Shown piece by piece: positions 21,432-32,219 of a DNA stretch of 64,000 nt. The notes beneath the pieces were generated by a model. The model saw nothing but the letters and a program-made list of their open reading frames with translations, was not told where the DNA came from and searched no databases. The DNA is from Flavobacteriia bacterium. Its GTDB lineage: Bacteria; Bacteroidota; Bacteroidia; Flavobacteriales_D; Crocinitomicaceae. A program made the position numbers and the translations under genes. Each line of letters begins with the position of its first letter. The first letter of the stretch is position 1. The DNA is taken from positions 1 through 64,000 of the forward strand of contig JACOTM010000012.1 of NCBI GenBank assembly GCA_016178305.1, written 5' to 3'.

Positions 21432-22961
21432 ATGAGCACATCAAAAAAAATTACATCTGCATTAATTTCAGTATATGACAAAACAGGTTTAGAACCGATT
21501 GTTCGTAAATTACATGCTTACAATGTTACTATCTATTCAACAGGTGGAACACAATCGTTTATTGAAGAATTAGGTATTCCCGTTGAAAGAGTAGAAGATT
21601 TAACTTCTTATCCTTCAATTTTAGGAGGTCGTGTAAAAACATTACACCCAAAAATTTTTGGTGGTATCTTAAACAGGAGAGATTTACAAGAAGATCAAGA
21701 TCAAATTGTTGCGTATGAAATTCCAAATTTGGATTTAGTAATTGTGGACTTATATCCTTTTGAAGCAACTGTAGCTTCAGGTGCTTCTCACGATGCAATT
21801 ATTGAAAAAATAGATATAGGTGGTATTTCATTGATTCGTGCAGCCGCAAAAAACCATAAGGATGTAGTGATTATTCCAAGTCAAGAACAATATGCCACTT
21901 TGGAAGAAATTTTAACAAATGGTGCTGGTTCAACAACTTTAGAAGAAAGAGTTGCATTTGCTCGAGATGCTTTCAATGTATCTTCTCATTATGATACACA
22001 TATTTTTAACTATTTTAACCAAGGAGAAACAGAAGCGTTCAAGCAAAGTATCCAACAAGCACAAGTGTTACGATATGGAGAAAACCCACATCAAAAAGGA
22101 ATTTTTCATGGAGATTTAAATGCTATTTTTGATAAATTACACGGTAAAGAATTATCTTACAACAACTTGTTAGATGTCGATGCTGCTGTGAATTTAATGA
22201 ATGAATTTAAAAATGAAGACCCTACATTTGCTATTTTAAAACACAATAACCCTTGTGGACTAGCAATTCGTTCGACATTAAAACAAGCATATATTGATAC
22301 ATTAGCAGGTGATCCTGTAAGCGCATTTGGAGGAATCTTAATTGCCAATAAAGAAATTGATTTAGATACGGCAGTTGAAATCAACGAATTATTTTGCGAA
22401 GTTGTAATTGCGCCATCTTACAATGCGGAAGCATTAGAATTATTAAAAAGTAAAAAGAACCGTATTATTTTAGTTCAAAAAGATATCCTATTGCCAAAAC
22501 GTCAATTCAGAACAATTTTGAATGGTGTATTGGAGCAGGATAAAGATTTGATAACTGAAACAGCAGGTCACTTAGAAACTAGAACAAAATTAACGCCTTC
22601 TGAACAAGAAGTGAAAGATTTATTGTTCGCAAATAAAATAGTGAAACATGTGAAATCAAATACAATCGTTTTAGCGAAAGGAAATCAATTGTTAGCATGT
22701 GGAACGGGACAAACGTCAAGAGTTGATGCTTTAACACAAGCAATTCATAAGGCAAAATCATTTGGTTTTGATTTGAATGGTTCGGTGATGTCATCAGATG
22801 CCTTTTTTCCTTTTCCAGACTGTGTTGAAATCGCAGGAAATGAAGGTATTAAAGCAGTAATTCAACCAGGAGGATCGATTAAAGATGATTTATCAGTAGA
22901 TTACTGTAATGAAAATAATATTGCAATGGTTTTCACTGGAAATAGACATTTCAAGCATTAA
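21432..22961 (+). CDS. purH: Bifunctional AICAR formyltransferase/IMP cyclohydrolase
   Basis: SALISVYDKTGLEPIVRKL, YSTGGT, GGRVKTLHPKIFGGIL, LRYGENPHQKG, LKHNNPCGLA, VIQPGGSIKD. Confidence 0.98.
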   Translation: MSTSKKITSALISVYDKTGLEPIVRKLHAYNVTIYSTGGTQSFIEELGIPVERVEDLTSYPSILGGRVKTLHPKIFGGILNRRDLQEDQDQIVAYEIPNLDLVIVDLYPFEATVASGASHDAIIEKIDIGGISLIRAAAKNHKDVVIIPSQEQYATLEEILTNGAGSTTLEERVAFARDAFNVSSHYDTHIFNYFNQGETEAFKQSIQQAQVLRYGENPHQKGIFHGDLNAIFDKLHGKELSYNNLLDVDAAVNLMNEFKNEDPTFAILKHNNPCGLAIRSTLKQAYIDTLAGDPVSAFGGILIANKEIDLDTAVEINELFCEVVIAPSYNAEALELLKSKKNRIILVQKDILLPKRQFRTILNGVLEQDKDLITETAGHLETRTKLTPSEQEVKDLLFANKIVKHVKSNTIVLAKGNQLLACGTGQTSRVDALTQAIHKAKSFGFDLNGSVMSSDAFFPFPDCVEIAGNEGIKAVIQPGGSIKDDLSVDYCNENNIAMVFTGNRHFKH

Positions 22962-23056
22962 TTAAAATTTTTTTCACAAAAAGTGTAACAAAATTTCGAT
23001 TCTTACGAAGAACCTATGTAACAATTCAAGCTTTTTAGAAAAGCACCAAGAGAAAA

Positions 23057-24082
23057 ATGGGATTATTTAGCTTTTTAACGCAAGAAATTGCGATCGACTT
23101 AGGAACGGCGAATACACTAATTATCATGAATGATAAAGTAGTGGTGGATGAGCCGTCAATTGTTGCAAGAGATATTCAAAGCGGCAAAATTGTTGCTATT
23201 GGAAAGAAAGCGCAACAAATGCATGGAAAAACACATAAGCTGATTGAAACGGTTCGCCCGTTGAAAGATGGTGTGATTGCTGATTTCCAAAGCGCGGAAC
23301 AAATGATTCGTGGAATGATTAAAATGATTAATCCAGGGAGAAGTTTATTTAATCCTGCACTTCGAATGGTAATTTGTATTCCTTCAGGTATTACAGAAGT
23401 TGAAAAGCGTGCAGTACGTGATTCAGCAGAACATGCAGGAGCGAAAGAAGTTTATTTAATTCATGAGCCTATGGCTGCAGCAATTGGTATCGGTATCGAT
23501 GTTGAAGAACCAATGGGAAACATGATTATTGATATAGGTGGTGGTACTTCAGAAATTGCTGTCATTGCATTAGGAGGTATCGTTTGTGATAAATCAATTC
23601 GTATTGCGGGAGATGATTTTACAAATGACATCGAAGAATACATGCGTCGTCAACATAATATTTTAGTAGGTGAGCGTACAGCAGAGCAAATTAAAATTCA
23701 AGTTGGTGCAGCATTGCCAGAATTAGACACTCCACCAGAAGATTTTGCCGTTCGAGGACGAGATTTAATGACTGGTATTCCGAAAGAAATTGTTGTGAGT
23801 TATACCGAAATAGCACATGCTTTAGATAAAACTATTTGTAAAATAGAAGAAGCGATATTAAGTGCATTAGAGATGACTCCGCCAGAATTATCTGCGGATA
23901 TTTATAAAACAGGAATTTACTTAGCGGGTGGTGGATCGATGTTGAGAGGCTTGGATAAACGTATCTCTGCTAAAACAAAATTACCTGTTCACATCGCTGA
24001 AGATCCACTAAGAGCAGTAGCCAGAGGAACAAGTATCGCGTTGAAAAATGTAGATCGTTACCAATTCTTGATAAAAGATTAA
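23057..24082 (+). CDS. mreB: Rod shape-determining protein MreB
   Basis: IAIDLGTANTLI, MVICIPSGITEVEKRAVRDSAEHAGAKEVYLIHEPMAAAIG, IDIGGGTSEIAVI. Confidence 0.98.
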   Translation: MGLFSFLTQEIAIDLGTANTLIIMNDKVVVDEPSIVARDIQSGKIVAIGKKAQQMHGKTHKLIETVRPLKDGVIADFQSAEQMIRGMIKMINPGRSLFNPALRMVICIPSGITEVEKRAVRDSAEHAGAKEVYLIHEPMAAAIGIGIDVEEPMGNMIIDIGGGTSEIAVIALGGIVCDKSIRIAGDDFTNDIEEYMRRQHNILVGERTAEQIKIQVGAALPELDTPPEDFAVRGRDLMTGIPKEIVVSYTEIAHALDKTICKIEEAILSALEMTPPELSADIYKTGIYLAGGGSMLRGLDKRISAKTKLPVHIAEDPLRAVARGTSIALKNVDRYQFLIKD

Positions 24083-24102
24083 TATATTTCAATATATTTG
24101 TA

Positions 24103-24130
24103 GTCCCGACCTTTCATCGGGACTTTTTTC
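24103..24130 (+). terminator. Terminator-like hairpin between mreB and mreC
   Basis: GTCCCGA-CCTTTCA-TCGGGAC followed by TTTTTT. Confidence 0.75.
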
Positions 24131-24139
24131 GTTTATAGA

Positions 24140-24979
24140 ATGCATAATTTAAGGGCTTTTTTTCGTCGCTTTAGAGTATTTTTATTGTTTGTACTGCTGC
24201 AAGTTTTTGCCCTGTCTAATTATTTCACCTCATTAAACTTTCCACGTTCTCAATATTTAACAACTGCTTCATCAATTGCAGGATCTTTTTTAAGTATTGA
24301 ATTTGAAATCACTAAACATTGGAATTTAGGCACAAATAATGAAAAACTGCAAAAAGAAAATATTCGTTTACGAAAAAAAATGCCCAATAGTTTTATTCGC
24401 TTAAATAATGGGATTGTAAAAATAAACGATACACTCTATAAACAACAATATGAGTATATTCCTTCAATCGTAATAAATTCAACTTTTGATAAACGAAATA
24501 ATTATTTTACACTTAACTCGGGTTCGTCTCAAGGAATTAAAAGAGGAATGGGTGTTTTTTCGGATAAAGGAATTGTTGGAGTGATTCACAATGTAAGCGA
24601 AAATTATTCAGTTGTAAAATCCGTATTAACAAGCGACATTAATTTGGACGTGATGATTGAGTCATCAGGAGCATTTGGATTACTCAAATGGAATGGCATC
24701 AATTCAAGAATAGGTTCGATAGATGGAATATCAAATGATATTAAAATTAAAAAATGGTCTAAAGTTGTCACAAGAGGTGGTTCTGGAATTTTTCCAAGAG
24801 GCTTAATGGTTGGGAAAATTAAAAAATTAGGATCAGTTGAAGGAAAACCTTTGTGGGATGTCTCTATCGTTTATTCAGAAGATTACCGTAAAATACAAAA
24901 TGTATATATAGTTAAAAATCTGATGCAAGAAGAACAGAATAAATTAGAAGATAAAATCCCAGAAGACAAAGAAGAATGA
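24140..24979 (+). CDS. mreC: Rod shape-determining protein MreC
   Basis: Position after mreB; N-terminal TM, coiled-coil and beta domains (GIVGVIHNVSENYSVVKSVLTSDINLDVMIESSGAFGLLKWNG). Confidence 0.9.
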   Translation: MHNLRAFFRRFRVFLLFVLLQVFALSNYFTSLNFPRSQYLTTASSIAGSFLSIEFEITKHWNLGTNNEKLQKENIRLRKKMPNSFIRLNNGIVKINDTLYKQQYEYIPSIVINSTFDKRNNYFTLNSGSSQGIKRGMGVFSDKGIVGVIHNVSENYSVVKSVLTSDINLDVMIESSGAFGLLKWNGINSRIGSIDGISNDIKIKKWSKVVTRGGSGIFPRGLMVGKIKKLGSVEGKPLWDVSIVYSEDYRKIQNVYIVKNLMQEEQNKLEDKIPEDKEE

Positions 24980-25491
24980 AAATAGTAATCGTACATACAT
25001 TAAGGTTTTTATTTTTTGTGTTAGCACAATCGTTAATTTTCAATCAATTGGAAGTTGGATTTGGAATACATCCCATGATTTATCCGCTGTTTATAGTATT
25101 GCTTCCTTTTGAAATAAATACACTTTTATTGTTGTTAATAGCCTTGATTACAGGCCTGTGTATTGATTCATTGTCAAACACTTATGGTTTACATACATCT
25201 TCTTTATTGGTTGTTGCTTATTTACGACCAATAATTTTTAAAATTTTTGCCCCGCGGGATGGATACGATGCAAACAAGGAAGGATCTATTTCAGAAATGG
25301 GGCAACGATGGTTTATTTACGTTTTTGGTATATTGCTTTTAATTCATCATTTTTGGTTTTTTATGCTTGAAATGTTTAAATGGAATGAAATTTTATTGAT
25401 TCTTAAAAAAACAATTTTGAGTTTACCAATTTCCTATCTACTTTGTGTACTTTTACAAGTAGTTTTCGTTAGCAAGCCCAAAGAAAGATGA
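24976..25491 (+). CDS. mreD: Rod shape-determining protein MreD
   Basis: Overlaps the mreC stop; multi-TM, LITGLCIDSLSNTYGLHTSSLLVVAYLRP. Confidence 0.85.
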   Translation: MKIVIVHTLRFLFFVLAQSLIFNQLEVGFGIHPMIYPLFIVLLPFEINTLLLLLIALITGLCIDSLSNTYGLHTSSLLVVAYLRPIIFKIFAPRDGYDANKEGSISEMGQRWFIYVFGILLLIHHFWFFMLEMFKWNEILLILKKTILSLPISYLLCVLLQVVFVSKPKER

Positions 25492-27353
25492 ATTTCGATA
25501 CTAGAAAGTATGTAATAATCGTTTTTATATTAACGGTTGGTATTATTTATACCATTCGCCTTTTTTTCATGCAGGTTATAGATGATACTTGGACATTAAG
25601 AGCAACCGAAGTGTCAGAACGAAGAAAACAAATTGTTCCGCCAAGAGGTGCGATTTTTGATCGTTTTGGGACAAAAGTAGTATCTAACAGAACCTATTAT
25701 AATTTAATGTTTGTTGAAGATGATATTAAACATTTAGATACGGCAGCATTTGAAAAATTATTAGGATGGGAGAAAGGAGATGTAAAAAAACGATTTAAAG
25801 AAATTGTTATTGAACAAAGAACATATCGTGATAAAAATGATGGTTACAAAGTAAAACCTAATTATCAAAGTGATAGACCTTATGCTTTTATCAAGGAAAT
25901 GACTTTGGATGAAATTGCGAAAATAGCGCCAAATTTATATAAATTTCCTGGTTTTTATGAAGAAATAACGAGTATGCGTTCTTATACGTATCCGAATGGA
26001 GCAAATATTTTTGGCTATATCACCGAAGTTAACGAAAAAGAAATAGAAGAAGATTCATACTATCGAAAAGGGGATAACATCGGAAGAGCAGGAATTGAAA
26101 AATTTTATGAAAAGGAATTAAGAGGTCAAAAAGGTATAAAATACATTGTAACTTCTGCTCGAAATAATGAATTGAAACCTTATATGGGTGGAAAATACGA
26201 TACGATTGCCAAGCAAGGACCTAATTTTAGATTGGGAATAGACATCAAATTACAAGAATATGGTGAAAAACTAATGCAAGGCAAAAGAGGTTGTATAGTA
26301 GCAATTGAACCTTCTACAGGAGAAATATTAGCGTTAGTATCTTCTCCAACGTATGACCCTAATTTATTAATCGGGAATAGAAATATTAAAAAGAATTATC
26401 CGAAATTAATTCTAGATAAAGACATGCCTTTGTTTCCTAGACCGTTGGCAGCAGAATACCCACCAGGTTCCATTTTTAAATTATTACAATCTTTAATTGC
26501 TCTTCAAGAAGGAGTCATTACTCCTGAATCTGGGTTTCCATGTAATAAAGGCCTCGTTGGTTGTCACCCCGGACATACAGCAAACAATTTACCAGATGCA
26601 ATTAAGTTTTCTTGTAACCCATATTTTTATGCAGTTGTAAGACGAATATTGCAACAAGGGAAAAGTAAAAATGTTTTTGCAGATGCAGAAATAGGGATGA
26701 ATAAATGGTATGATTACATGATGGCTTTTGGTTTGGGTCAAAAATTTGATTCAGATGTTACAGGCTTACGTCCAGGTTTAATACCAAATTCAGCTTATTA
26801 TAACAAATGGTATGGTTATCATCGTTGGGCATTTTCAACCATTCGATCTAATTCAATTGGGCAAGGAGAAATTAAATTAACACCGCTTCAAATGGCTAAT
26901 GTAGCTTGTATTATAGCGAATAGAGGATGGTATTATACACCACATTTTGTGAAATCGATAGGAGGAAAGGGTTCATTACCCCAATTTCGTAAAAAACATA
27001 AATGTAAAATTGATCGTAAAAATTATGACCCTGTGGTTGAAGGAATGCGTCGAGCAGTTAATGAACCAGGAGGAACAGCTTCGAGAGCAAAAATAAATAA
27101 CGAACAAAAAATAATTGTTTGTGGTAAAACAGGAACAGCTCAAAATCCTCATGGAGAAGACCATGCTGTTTTTATCTCATTTGCACCGATGGATCAACCC
27201 AAAATAGCAATAGCTGTATTTATTGAAAATGCTGGTTTTGGAGGAACATGGTCAGCTCCAGTTGCAAGTTTAATGATGGAAAAATATTTGACACGAAAAG
27301 TAAAAGATAAAGAAAAGGAAAAACGAATCTTAGAAGCGACGTTTAAAAATTAA
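25488..27353 (+). CDS. mrdA: Penicillin-binding protein 2
   Basis: PBP dimer domain; YPPGSIFK (SxxK), SCN, KTGTAQNPHG; adjacent to rodA. Confidence 0.95.
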   Translation: MNFDTRKYVIIVFILTVGIIYTIRLFFMQVIDDTWTLRATEVSERRKQIVPPRGAIFDRFGTKVVSNRTYYNLMFVEDDIKHLDTAAFEKLLGWEKGDVKKRFKEIVIEQRTYRDKNDGYKVKPNYQSDRPYAFIKEMTLDEIAKIAPNLYKFPGFYEEITSMRSYTYPNGANIFGYITEVNEKEIEEDSYYRKGDNIGRAGIEKFYEKELRGQKGIKYIVTSARNNELKPYMGGKYDTIAKQGPNFRLGIDIKLQEYGEKLMQGKRGCIVAIEPSTGEILALVSSPTYDPNLLIGNRNIKKNYPKLILDKDMPLFPRPLAAEYPPGSIFKLLQSLIALQEGVITPESGFPCNKGLVGCHPGHTANNLPDAIKFSCNPYFYAVVRRILQQGKSKNVFADAEIGMNKWYDYMMAFGLGQKFDSDVTGLRPGLIPNSAYYNKWYGYHRWAFSTIRSNSIGQGEIKLTPLQMANVACIIANRGWYYTPHFVKSIGGKGSLPQFRKKHKCKIDRKNYDPVVEGMRRAVNEPGGTASRAKINNEQKIIVCGKTGTAQNPHGEDHAVFISFAPMDQPKIAIAVFIENAGFGGTWSAPVASLMMEKYLTRKVKDKEKEKRILEATFKN

Positions 27354-27356
27354 TTC

Positions 27357-28760
27357 ATGAGACAAGGAGAGAAATTAACAAGTCATTTAGATTGGCCATT
27401 GCTAATCATCTATTTTCTGTTTTTGATAATGGGAATGGCTACAGTATATTCCACTTCTTTAAATCCCGAACATCCAAATTTATTTGATTATTCTCAAAAA
27501 TATGGGAAACAAATAGTATGGTTAGGTGTTTCTCTTTTTTTAGGATTATTGGTTTTTTTAATAGACTCAAGTGTCTATAGGAAATTTGCTGTTCCGATAT
27601 ATCTTTTTACACTCGTTCTGTTAGTTGCAGTATTGTTTATGCCCCCTATAAATGGAGCAAGAGCATGGTTGCAATTGGGTGGTTTTGGTATTCAGCCGGC
27701 TGAGTTTGCTAAAACAGGTACGGCACTTTTATTAGCACGGTATATTAGTTCTTTAAATATTAAACAACAAAATTTGAATTCTGTTTTGGTAGCCAATGCA
27801 ATTATGTTAGTACCAATGGTATTAATCTTGTTACAGCCCGATGCAGGTACTTTTGTTGTATTTACATCGTTCTTATTTGTAATGTACAGAGAAGGTTTGA
27901 CCTATGATCCATTGGTATTAAAAATTGTAAACTTAATTCCAGGAATTAAATTCAAACAAACTTGGGTAGGAACACACTTTATACCAATTATGTTTGCGGT
28001 TGTTTTTTTATGTATCGTTACGTTATTATTGAGTAACAATACTTTAACTTTTGATTTTTTACCAGGAGTTAAAATTCCCGGTTTTTTTGGTGTAATTATT
28101 TCGTTACTTATTTTTTGTTTAATTGCTTTTTTCTTTTTAAGGTTTAATTCTTCAAAAAGAGATAGAAGACGGATAACAACAGTTATTTTATTAGCTTTTA
28201 TTTTATCTACTTCCATCGCTTCAAGTGTAAATTATTTGTTTCAAAATCTGGCTGAACATCAAAAAGATCGAATTGAATTGGTATTAGGAATAAGTAAAAA
28301 AGACGAAAAAAACGGAAAAGATTACAATAGAAATAGAGCGATGGCAGCTGTTGGATCTGGCGGTTTATTTGGCAAAGGTTATACGAATGCTTCTGTGGCA
28401 ACGATAGAAAGTAATCACGTTCCAGAAAGTGAAACAGATTTTATTTTTTGCCCTTATGCAGAAGAATGGGGTTTTGTAGGAACATTTATTTTAATAGTGA
28501 TGTACATGATTATGTTTTTTAGAATAATTATGATTGCTGAACGACAACGTTCTCGTTTCAATAGAGTATATGCATATTCGGTAGTAATGATTTTGTTTTA
28601 TCATTTAGCAGTTAATATCGGTATGAATATAGGTTTTGCACCTGTAATAGGAATTCCACTTCCTTTTTTCAGTTATGGAGGTTCGTCAATGATGTCATTT
28701 TCAGTATTGATTTTTGTACTTTTGAAATTGGATAGTCAGCGAAGTCATGTTTTACAATAA
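27357..28760 (+). CDS. rodA: Rod shape-determining SEDS protein RodA
   Basis: Multi-TM SEDS motifs: GIQPAEFAKTGTALLLARY, LLQPDAGTFVVF, VPESETDFIFCPYAEEWGFVG, IPLPFFSYGGSSMMSF. Confidence 0.95.
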   Translation: MRQGEKLTSHLDWPLLIIYFLFLIMGMATVYSTSLNPEHPNLFDYSQKYGKQIVWLGVSLFLGLLVFLIDSSVYRKFAVPIYLFTLVLLVAVLFMPPINGARAWLQLGGFGIQPAEFAKTGTALLLARYISSLNIKQQNLNSVLVANAIMLVPMVLILLQPDAGTFVVFTSFLFVMYREGLTYDPLVLKIVNLIPGIKFKQTWVGTHFIPIMFAVVFLCIVTLLLSNNTLTFDFLPGVKIPGFFGVIISLLIFCLIAFFFLRFNSSKRDRRRITTVILLAFILSTSIASSVNYLFQNLAEHQKDRIELVLGISKKDEKNGKDYNRNRAMAAVGSGGLFGKGYTNASVATIESNHVPESETDFIFCPYAEEWGFVGTFILIVMYMIMFFRIIMIAERQRSRFNRVYAYSVVMILFYHLAVNIGMNIGFAPVIGIPLPFFSYGGSSMMSFSVLIFVLLKLDSQRSHVLQ

Positions 28761-28829
28761 AATACCTAATTTCAACTGTTGATTGAATCAAAGAAATCTT
28801 TACATTTACATAAAAATTGAATATTTAAT

Positions 28830-31349
28830 ATGAGTAATAAAAATCATTCTAAACAATTCGTTTTCAACGAACAACAAAAAAAGAAAGCGACGTATTTGTT
28901 TTGGTTTATAGCAATGTTTCCAATATTGTTTATAACGTGCTTATTATTATTTCAATCGGAAGATGATTTACCACCAGTAGCGATGTTGAATCACCCTCCA
29001 GAATTATTGGCATCTGTAGTATATGCAGATGATGGAGAATCTGAATTGGGGAGATATTGGAAAATTAATAGAACAAGTGTTCCATACAAAGCAATTTCTC
29101 CTTATGTAACAGATGCCTTGATTTCAACAGAAGATGAACGGTTTATCGAACATTCAGGTGTCGATTTTAAAGCAATTGGACGTGCTGTTGTAAGTGTTGG
29201 TGGAGCAGGTGGAGCTTCGACTATTTCTCAACAGTTGGCAAAGTTATTATTTACATTACAACAAAGAGAAAAAGAAGACATTGCCAGAGCAAATGGAATT
29301 GCTTATTCAGGCTCATCAGGAGGAAAAATAGGAAGACTCTTTAGTCGAATTGGAGAAAAAGCGCGTGAAAATATTATTGCAACCCGTTTAGAACAACGAT
29401 TTACCAAAGAAGAAATTATTACCATGTATTTAAATCAATTTGATTTTTTATACAATGCTGTAGGAATTGATAATGCAGCAAAAGTTTATTTCAATAAAAA
29501 ACCAAAAGATTTAACAAAAGATGAAGCAGCAATGTTGATAGGAATGTGTAAAAACCCAACATTGTATAATCCACATTCTTTTCAGATTAAAGATTATAGA
29601 AGTTATTTAGCGAACCAAAATGAAGTTCCGGAATCATCAATAACACGAGTTCAAATTCAAGAAAAAAGAGCTGAAGACAGTTTGAGAGCTGTTTCAAGAA
29701 GAAATCAAGTATTGTTTCAATGGCTTAAAAATAGTAAATCAAAAAGTGAAGCTTTAAGAGTGCCTTTAACACAAGAAGAATATGATAAATTAACTAAAAA
29801 ACCTTTACATTGTAATTTTCAGGAAGTTGATCATAAACGCGGAATGGCTCCTTACTTTAGAGAAGGTTTGAGAAAAGAATTAACGAATTTATTGTTAGAG
29901 AAAAAACCAGACGGCACTCTAAAATATAAAAGAGAAGATGGTGCACCTTGGGATATCTATAGAGATGGTTTAAAAATATATACTACCATTAATATTGAAA
30001 TGCAAGAGCATGCTGAAGAAGCAATGCAACGTCATTTAAAAGAAAATCTACAACCTGCTTTTGATGATAATAACCGCCATTTGAAACATTTTCCGTTCTC
30101 AAATGATGCAACTGAAGAAGAAATAGATGGAATTATGCGCTCAGGGAGATTGAGCTCACATCGTTATATGCAAATGGAAGCAAAAGGAGCTTCGAATGCG
30201 GAAGTTCGAAAGGCGTTTAATACACCTGTTACTATGCGCGTATATACATGGGGTGGAGAAAAAGACACGACAATGACGCCAGATGATTCAATTCGTTATT
30301 ATAAATCATTTTTGCATGCAGGTTTAATTTCAATTCAACCCGAAACTGGAGAAGTGAAAGCATGGGTAGGAGGAGTAAATATTGACCATTTTGCGTATGA
30401 TCATGTAAGACAAGGAAAGAGACAAGTTGGTTCAACAATCAAGCCATTTGTGTATGCCTCTGCTTTAGCTATGGGTGTAGTGAAACCTTGTGATATGATT
30501 CCGGATATTGCTCATTGTGTTGATTTAAGAAATTCAGATGGGGTTATAGATGATCGATGGTGTCCGAAGAATGCAGGAGGAATGTCTGGAGGTTCTTGTT
30601 CTGTGGCGAATGGTTTAGCACAATCTAAAAACAACATAACAGTGGCTGTAATGGCTAAAATGGGAAGCATTGCTGGACCAAAAACAATAGAAAAATTATT
30701 AAAAAATATGGACATTAGTTTACCAGCTAATTCTGTAGTACCAGCGATGTGTTTAGGTTCTATGGATTTATCTTTGTTTGAGATGGTTGGAGCACAAGCA
30801 ATGTTTGTTAATCATGGTATTTATAATAGACCAACAACTATTTTAAGAATAGAAGATCGGAATGGAAATGTAATATACAATGCAAAGCCTTATTCGAAAG
30901 AGGTATTGAACGAAAAAGTGGCTTATGAAACTTTAAAAATGATGGAAGGCGTTGTTCGATATGGAACAGCTGGAAGTTTAAGAGGAGGTCAATCATGGGG
31001 AAATATCACAGCACCAACAGCAGGTAAGACAGGAACAACACAAAACAATTCGGACGGTTGGTTTATTGGTTTAACACCTGAATTAGTGACAGGAGTTTGG
31101 GTAGGTGCAGAAGATAGATTGGTTCGATTTAGATCGATGAATTGGGGACAAGGTGGACGAATGGCGTTACCTATATATGGTTACTTTATGCAGAAAGTAT
31201 ATAAAAACCCAAAAATTGGAATTTCAACAACTGCTTTTGATAAACCAGAAGATTTTGATGATAGCGAGTTTTCATGCAGTGGACAGATTTTGCCACCAGC
31301 AGCTGATGATCCAGCCGCAGACTCTTTGGAAATAGAATTAGGAATATAA
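28830..31349 (+). CDS. Penicillin-binding protein 1A (transglycosylase/transpeptidase)
   Basis: TG51 motifs [41 protein letters not shown] motifs [32 protein letters not shown]. Confidence 0.95.
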   Translation: MSNKNHSKQFVFNEQQKKKATYLFWFIAMFPILFITCLLLFQSEDDLPPVAMLNHPPELLASVVYADDGESELGRYWKINRTSVPYKAISPYVTDALISTEDERFIEHSGVDFKAIGRAVVSVGGAGGASTISQQLAKLLFTLQQREKEDIARANGIAYSGSSGGKIGRLFSRIGEKARENIIATRLEQRFTKEEIITMYLNQFDFLYNAVGIDNAAKVYFNKKPKDLTKDEAAMLIGMCKNPTLYNPHSFQIKDYRSYLANQNEVPESSITRVQIQEKRAEDSLRAVSRRNQVLFQWLKNSKSKSEALRVPLTQEEYDKLTKKPLHCNFQEVDHKRGMAPYFREGLRKELTNLLLEKKPDGTLKYKREDGAPWDIYRDGLKIYTTINIEMQEHAEEAMQRHLKENLQPAFDDNNRHLKHFPFSNDATEEEIDGIMRSGRLSSHRYMQMEAKGASNAEVRKAFNTPVTMRVYTWGGEKDTTMTPDDSIRYYKSFLHAGLISIQPETGEVKAWVGGVNIDHFAYDHVRQGKRQVGSTIKPFVYASALAMGVVKPCDMIPDIAHCVDLRNSDGVIDDRWCPKNAGGMSGGSCSVANGLAQSKNNITVAVMAKMGSIAGPKTIEKLLKNMDISLPANSVVPAMCLGSMDLSLFEMVGAQAMFVNHGIYNRPTTILRIEDRNGNVIYNAKPYSKEVLNEKVAYETLKMMEGVVRYGTAGSLRGGQSWGNITAPTAGKTGTTQNNSDGWFIGLTPELVTGVWVGAEDRLVRFRSMNWGQGGRMALPIYGYFMQKVYKNPKIGISTTAFDKPEDFDDSEFSCSGQILPPAADDPAADSLEIELGI

Positions 31350-31366
31350 AATTCAAAAAATTAACC

Positions 31367-32062
31367 ATGAATAAAGTTGTAAATAATGTTGAGGAAGCTT
31401 TAAAAGGAATTGAAGATAACATGACTCTTATGGTTGGAGGGTTTGGTTTATGTGGTATTCCAGAAAATTCAATCGCTCAATTAGTGAAAATCGGTGCTAA
31501 AAATTTAACTTGTATTTCAAACAATGCAGGAGTTGATAATTTTGGGTTAGGATTATTGCTTCAAAATAAACAAGTAAAAAAAATGATTAGTTCTTATGTT
31601 GGTGAGAACGATGAGTTTGAACGTCAAATGCTATCAGGAGAATTAGAAGTTGATTTAATTCCACAAGGTTCATTAGCAGAACGATGCAGAGCAGGTGGAG
31701 CTGGAATTCCAGCATTTTTTACTCCAGCAGGATATGGAACAGAAGTTGCCGAAGGAAAAGAAGTTCGAATTTACAATGGTAAACCACACATATTAGAAAC
31801 GGCTTTAACAGCTGACTTTGCTATTGTGAAAGCATGGAAAGGAGACACAGCAGGAAATTTAATTTACAAAGCAACTGCCCGTAATTTTAATCCAATGATG
31901 GCAACAGCTGGAAAAATAACCATTGCTGAGGTTGAAGAATTGGTTGAGGCAGGTGAATTAGACCCCAATGATATTCATACTCCTGGAATTTTTGTTCAAC
32001 GTATTTTTAAAGGTGAAAAATTTGAAAAACGAATTGAGCAAAGAACAGTTAGACAGAGATAA
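31367..32062 (+). CDS. scoA: Succinyl-CoA:3-ketoacid CoA-transferase subunit A
   Basis: [19 protein letters not shown]...[20 protein letters not shown]...[22 protein letters not shown]...[49 protein letters not shown]. Confidence 0.95.
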   Translation: MNKVVNNVEEALKGIEDNMTLMVGGFGLCGIPENSIAQLVKIGAKNLTCISNNAGVDNFGLGLLLQNKQVKKMISSYVGENDEFERQMLSGELEVDLIPQGSLAERCRAGGAGIPAFFTPAGYGTEVAEGKEVRIYNGKPHILETALTADFAIVKAWKGDTAGNLIYKATARNFNPMMATAGKITIAEVEELVEAGELDPNDIHTPGIFVQRIFKGEKFEKRIEQRTVRQR

Positions 32063-32069
32063 TTTGAAA

Positions 32070-32210
32070 ATGAGGAATGACAAAGAAAATATAATTGTTC
32101 AATTAAGTTTTAAATATGCTATTAACATCGTAGTTTTCTGTGAACTTTTAGAATCAAAAAATAAATTTGTTGGATCTCGTCAATTATTAAATTCATTATC
32201 AAATATTTAA
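32070..32210 (+). pseudogene. Truncated four-helix-bundle protein (TIGR02436-like) remnant
   Basis: MRNDKENIIVQLSFKYAINIVVFCELLESKNKFVGSRQLLNSLSNI* matches the N-terminal part of the four-helix-bundle (23S rRNA IVS-type) family and stops where GTSIGANIxEA would follow. Confidence 0.7.
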
Positions 32211-32219
32211 TTAAAAACA

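Noticed and set aside
31968-32210. 80-aa ORF overlapping the 3' end of scoA
   Set aside because: The first ~34 codons are an out-of-frame overlap with scoA; only the portion from ATG 32070 looks like a protein family member, so I annotated that part alone.
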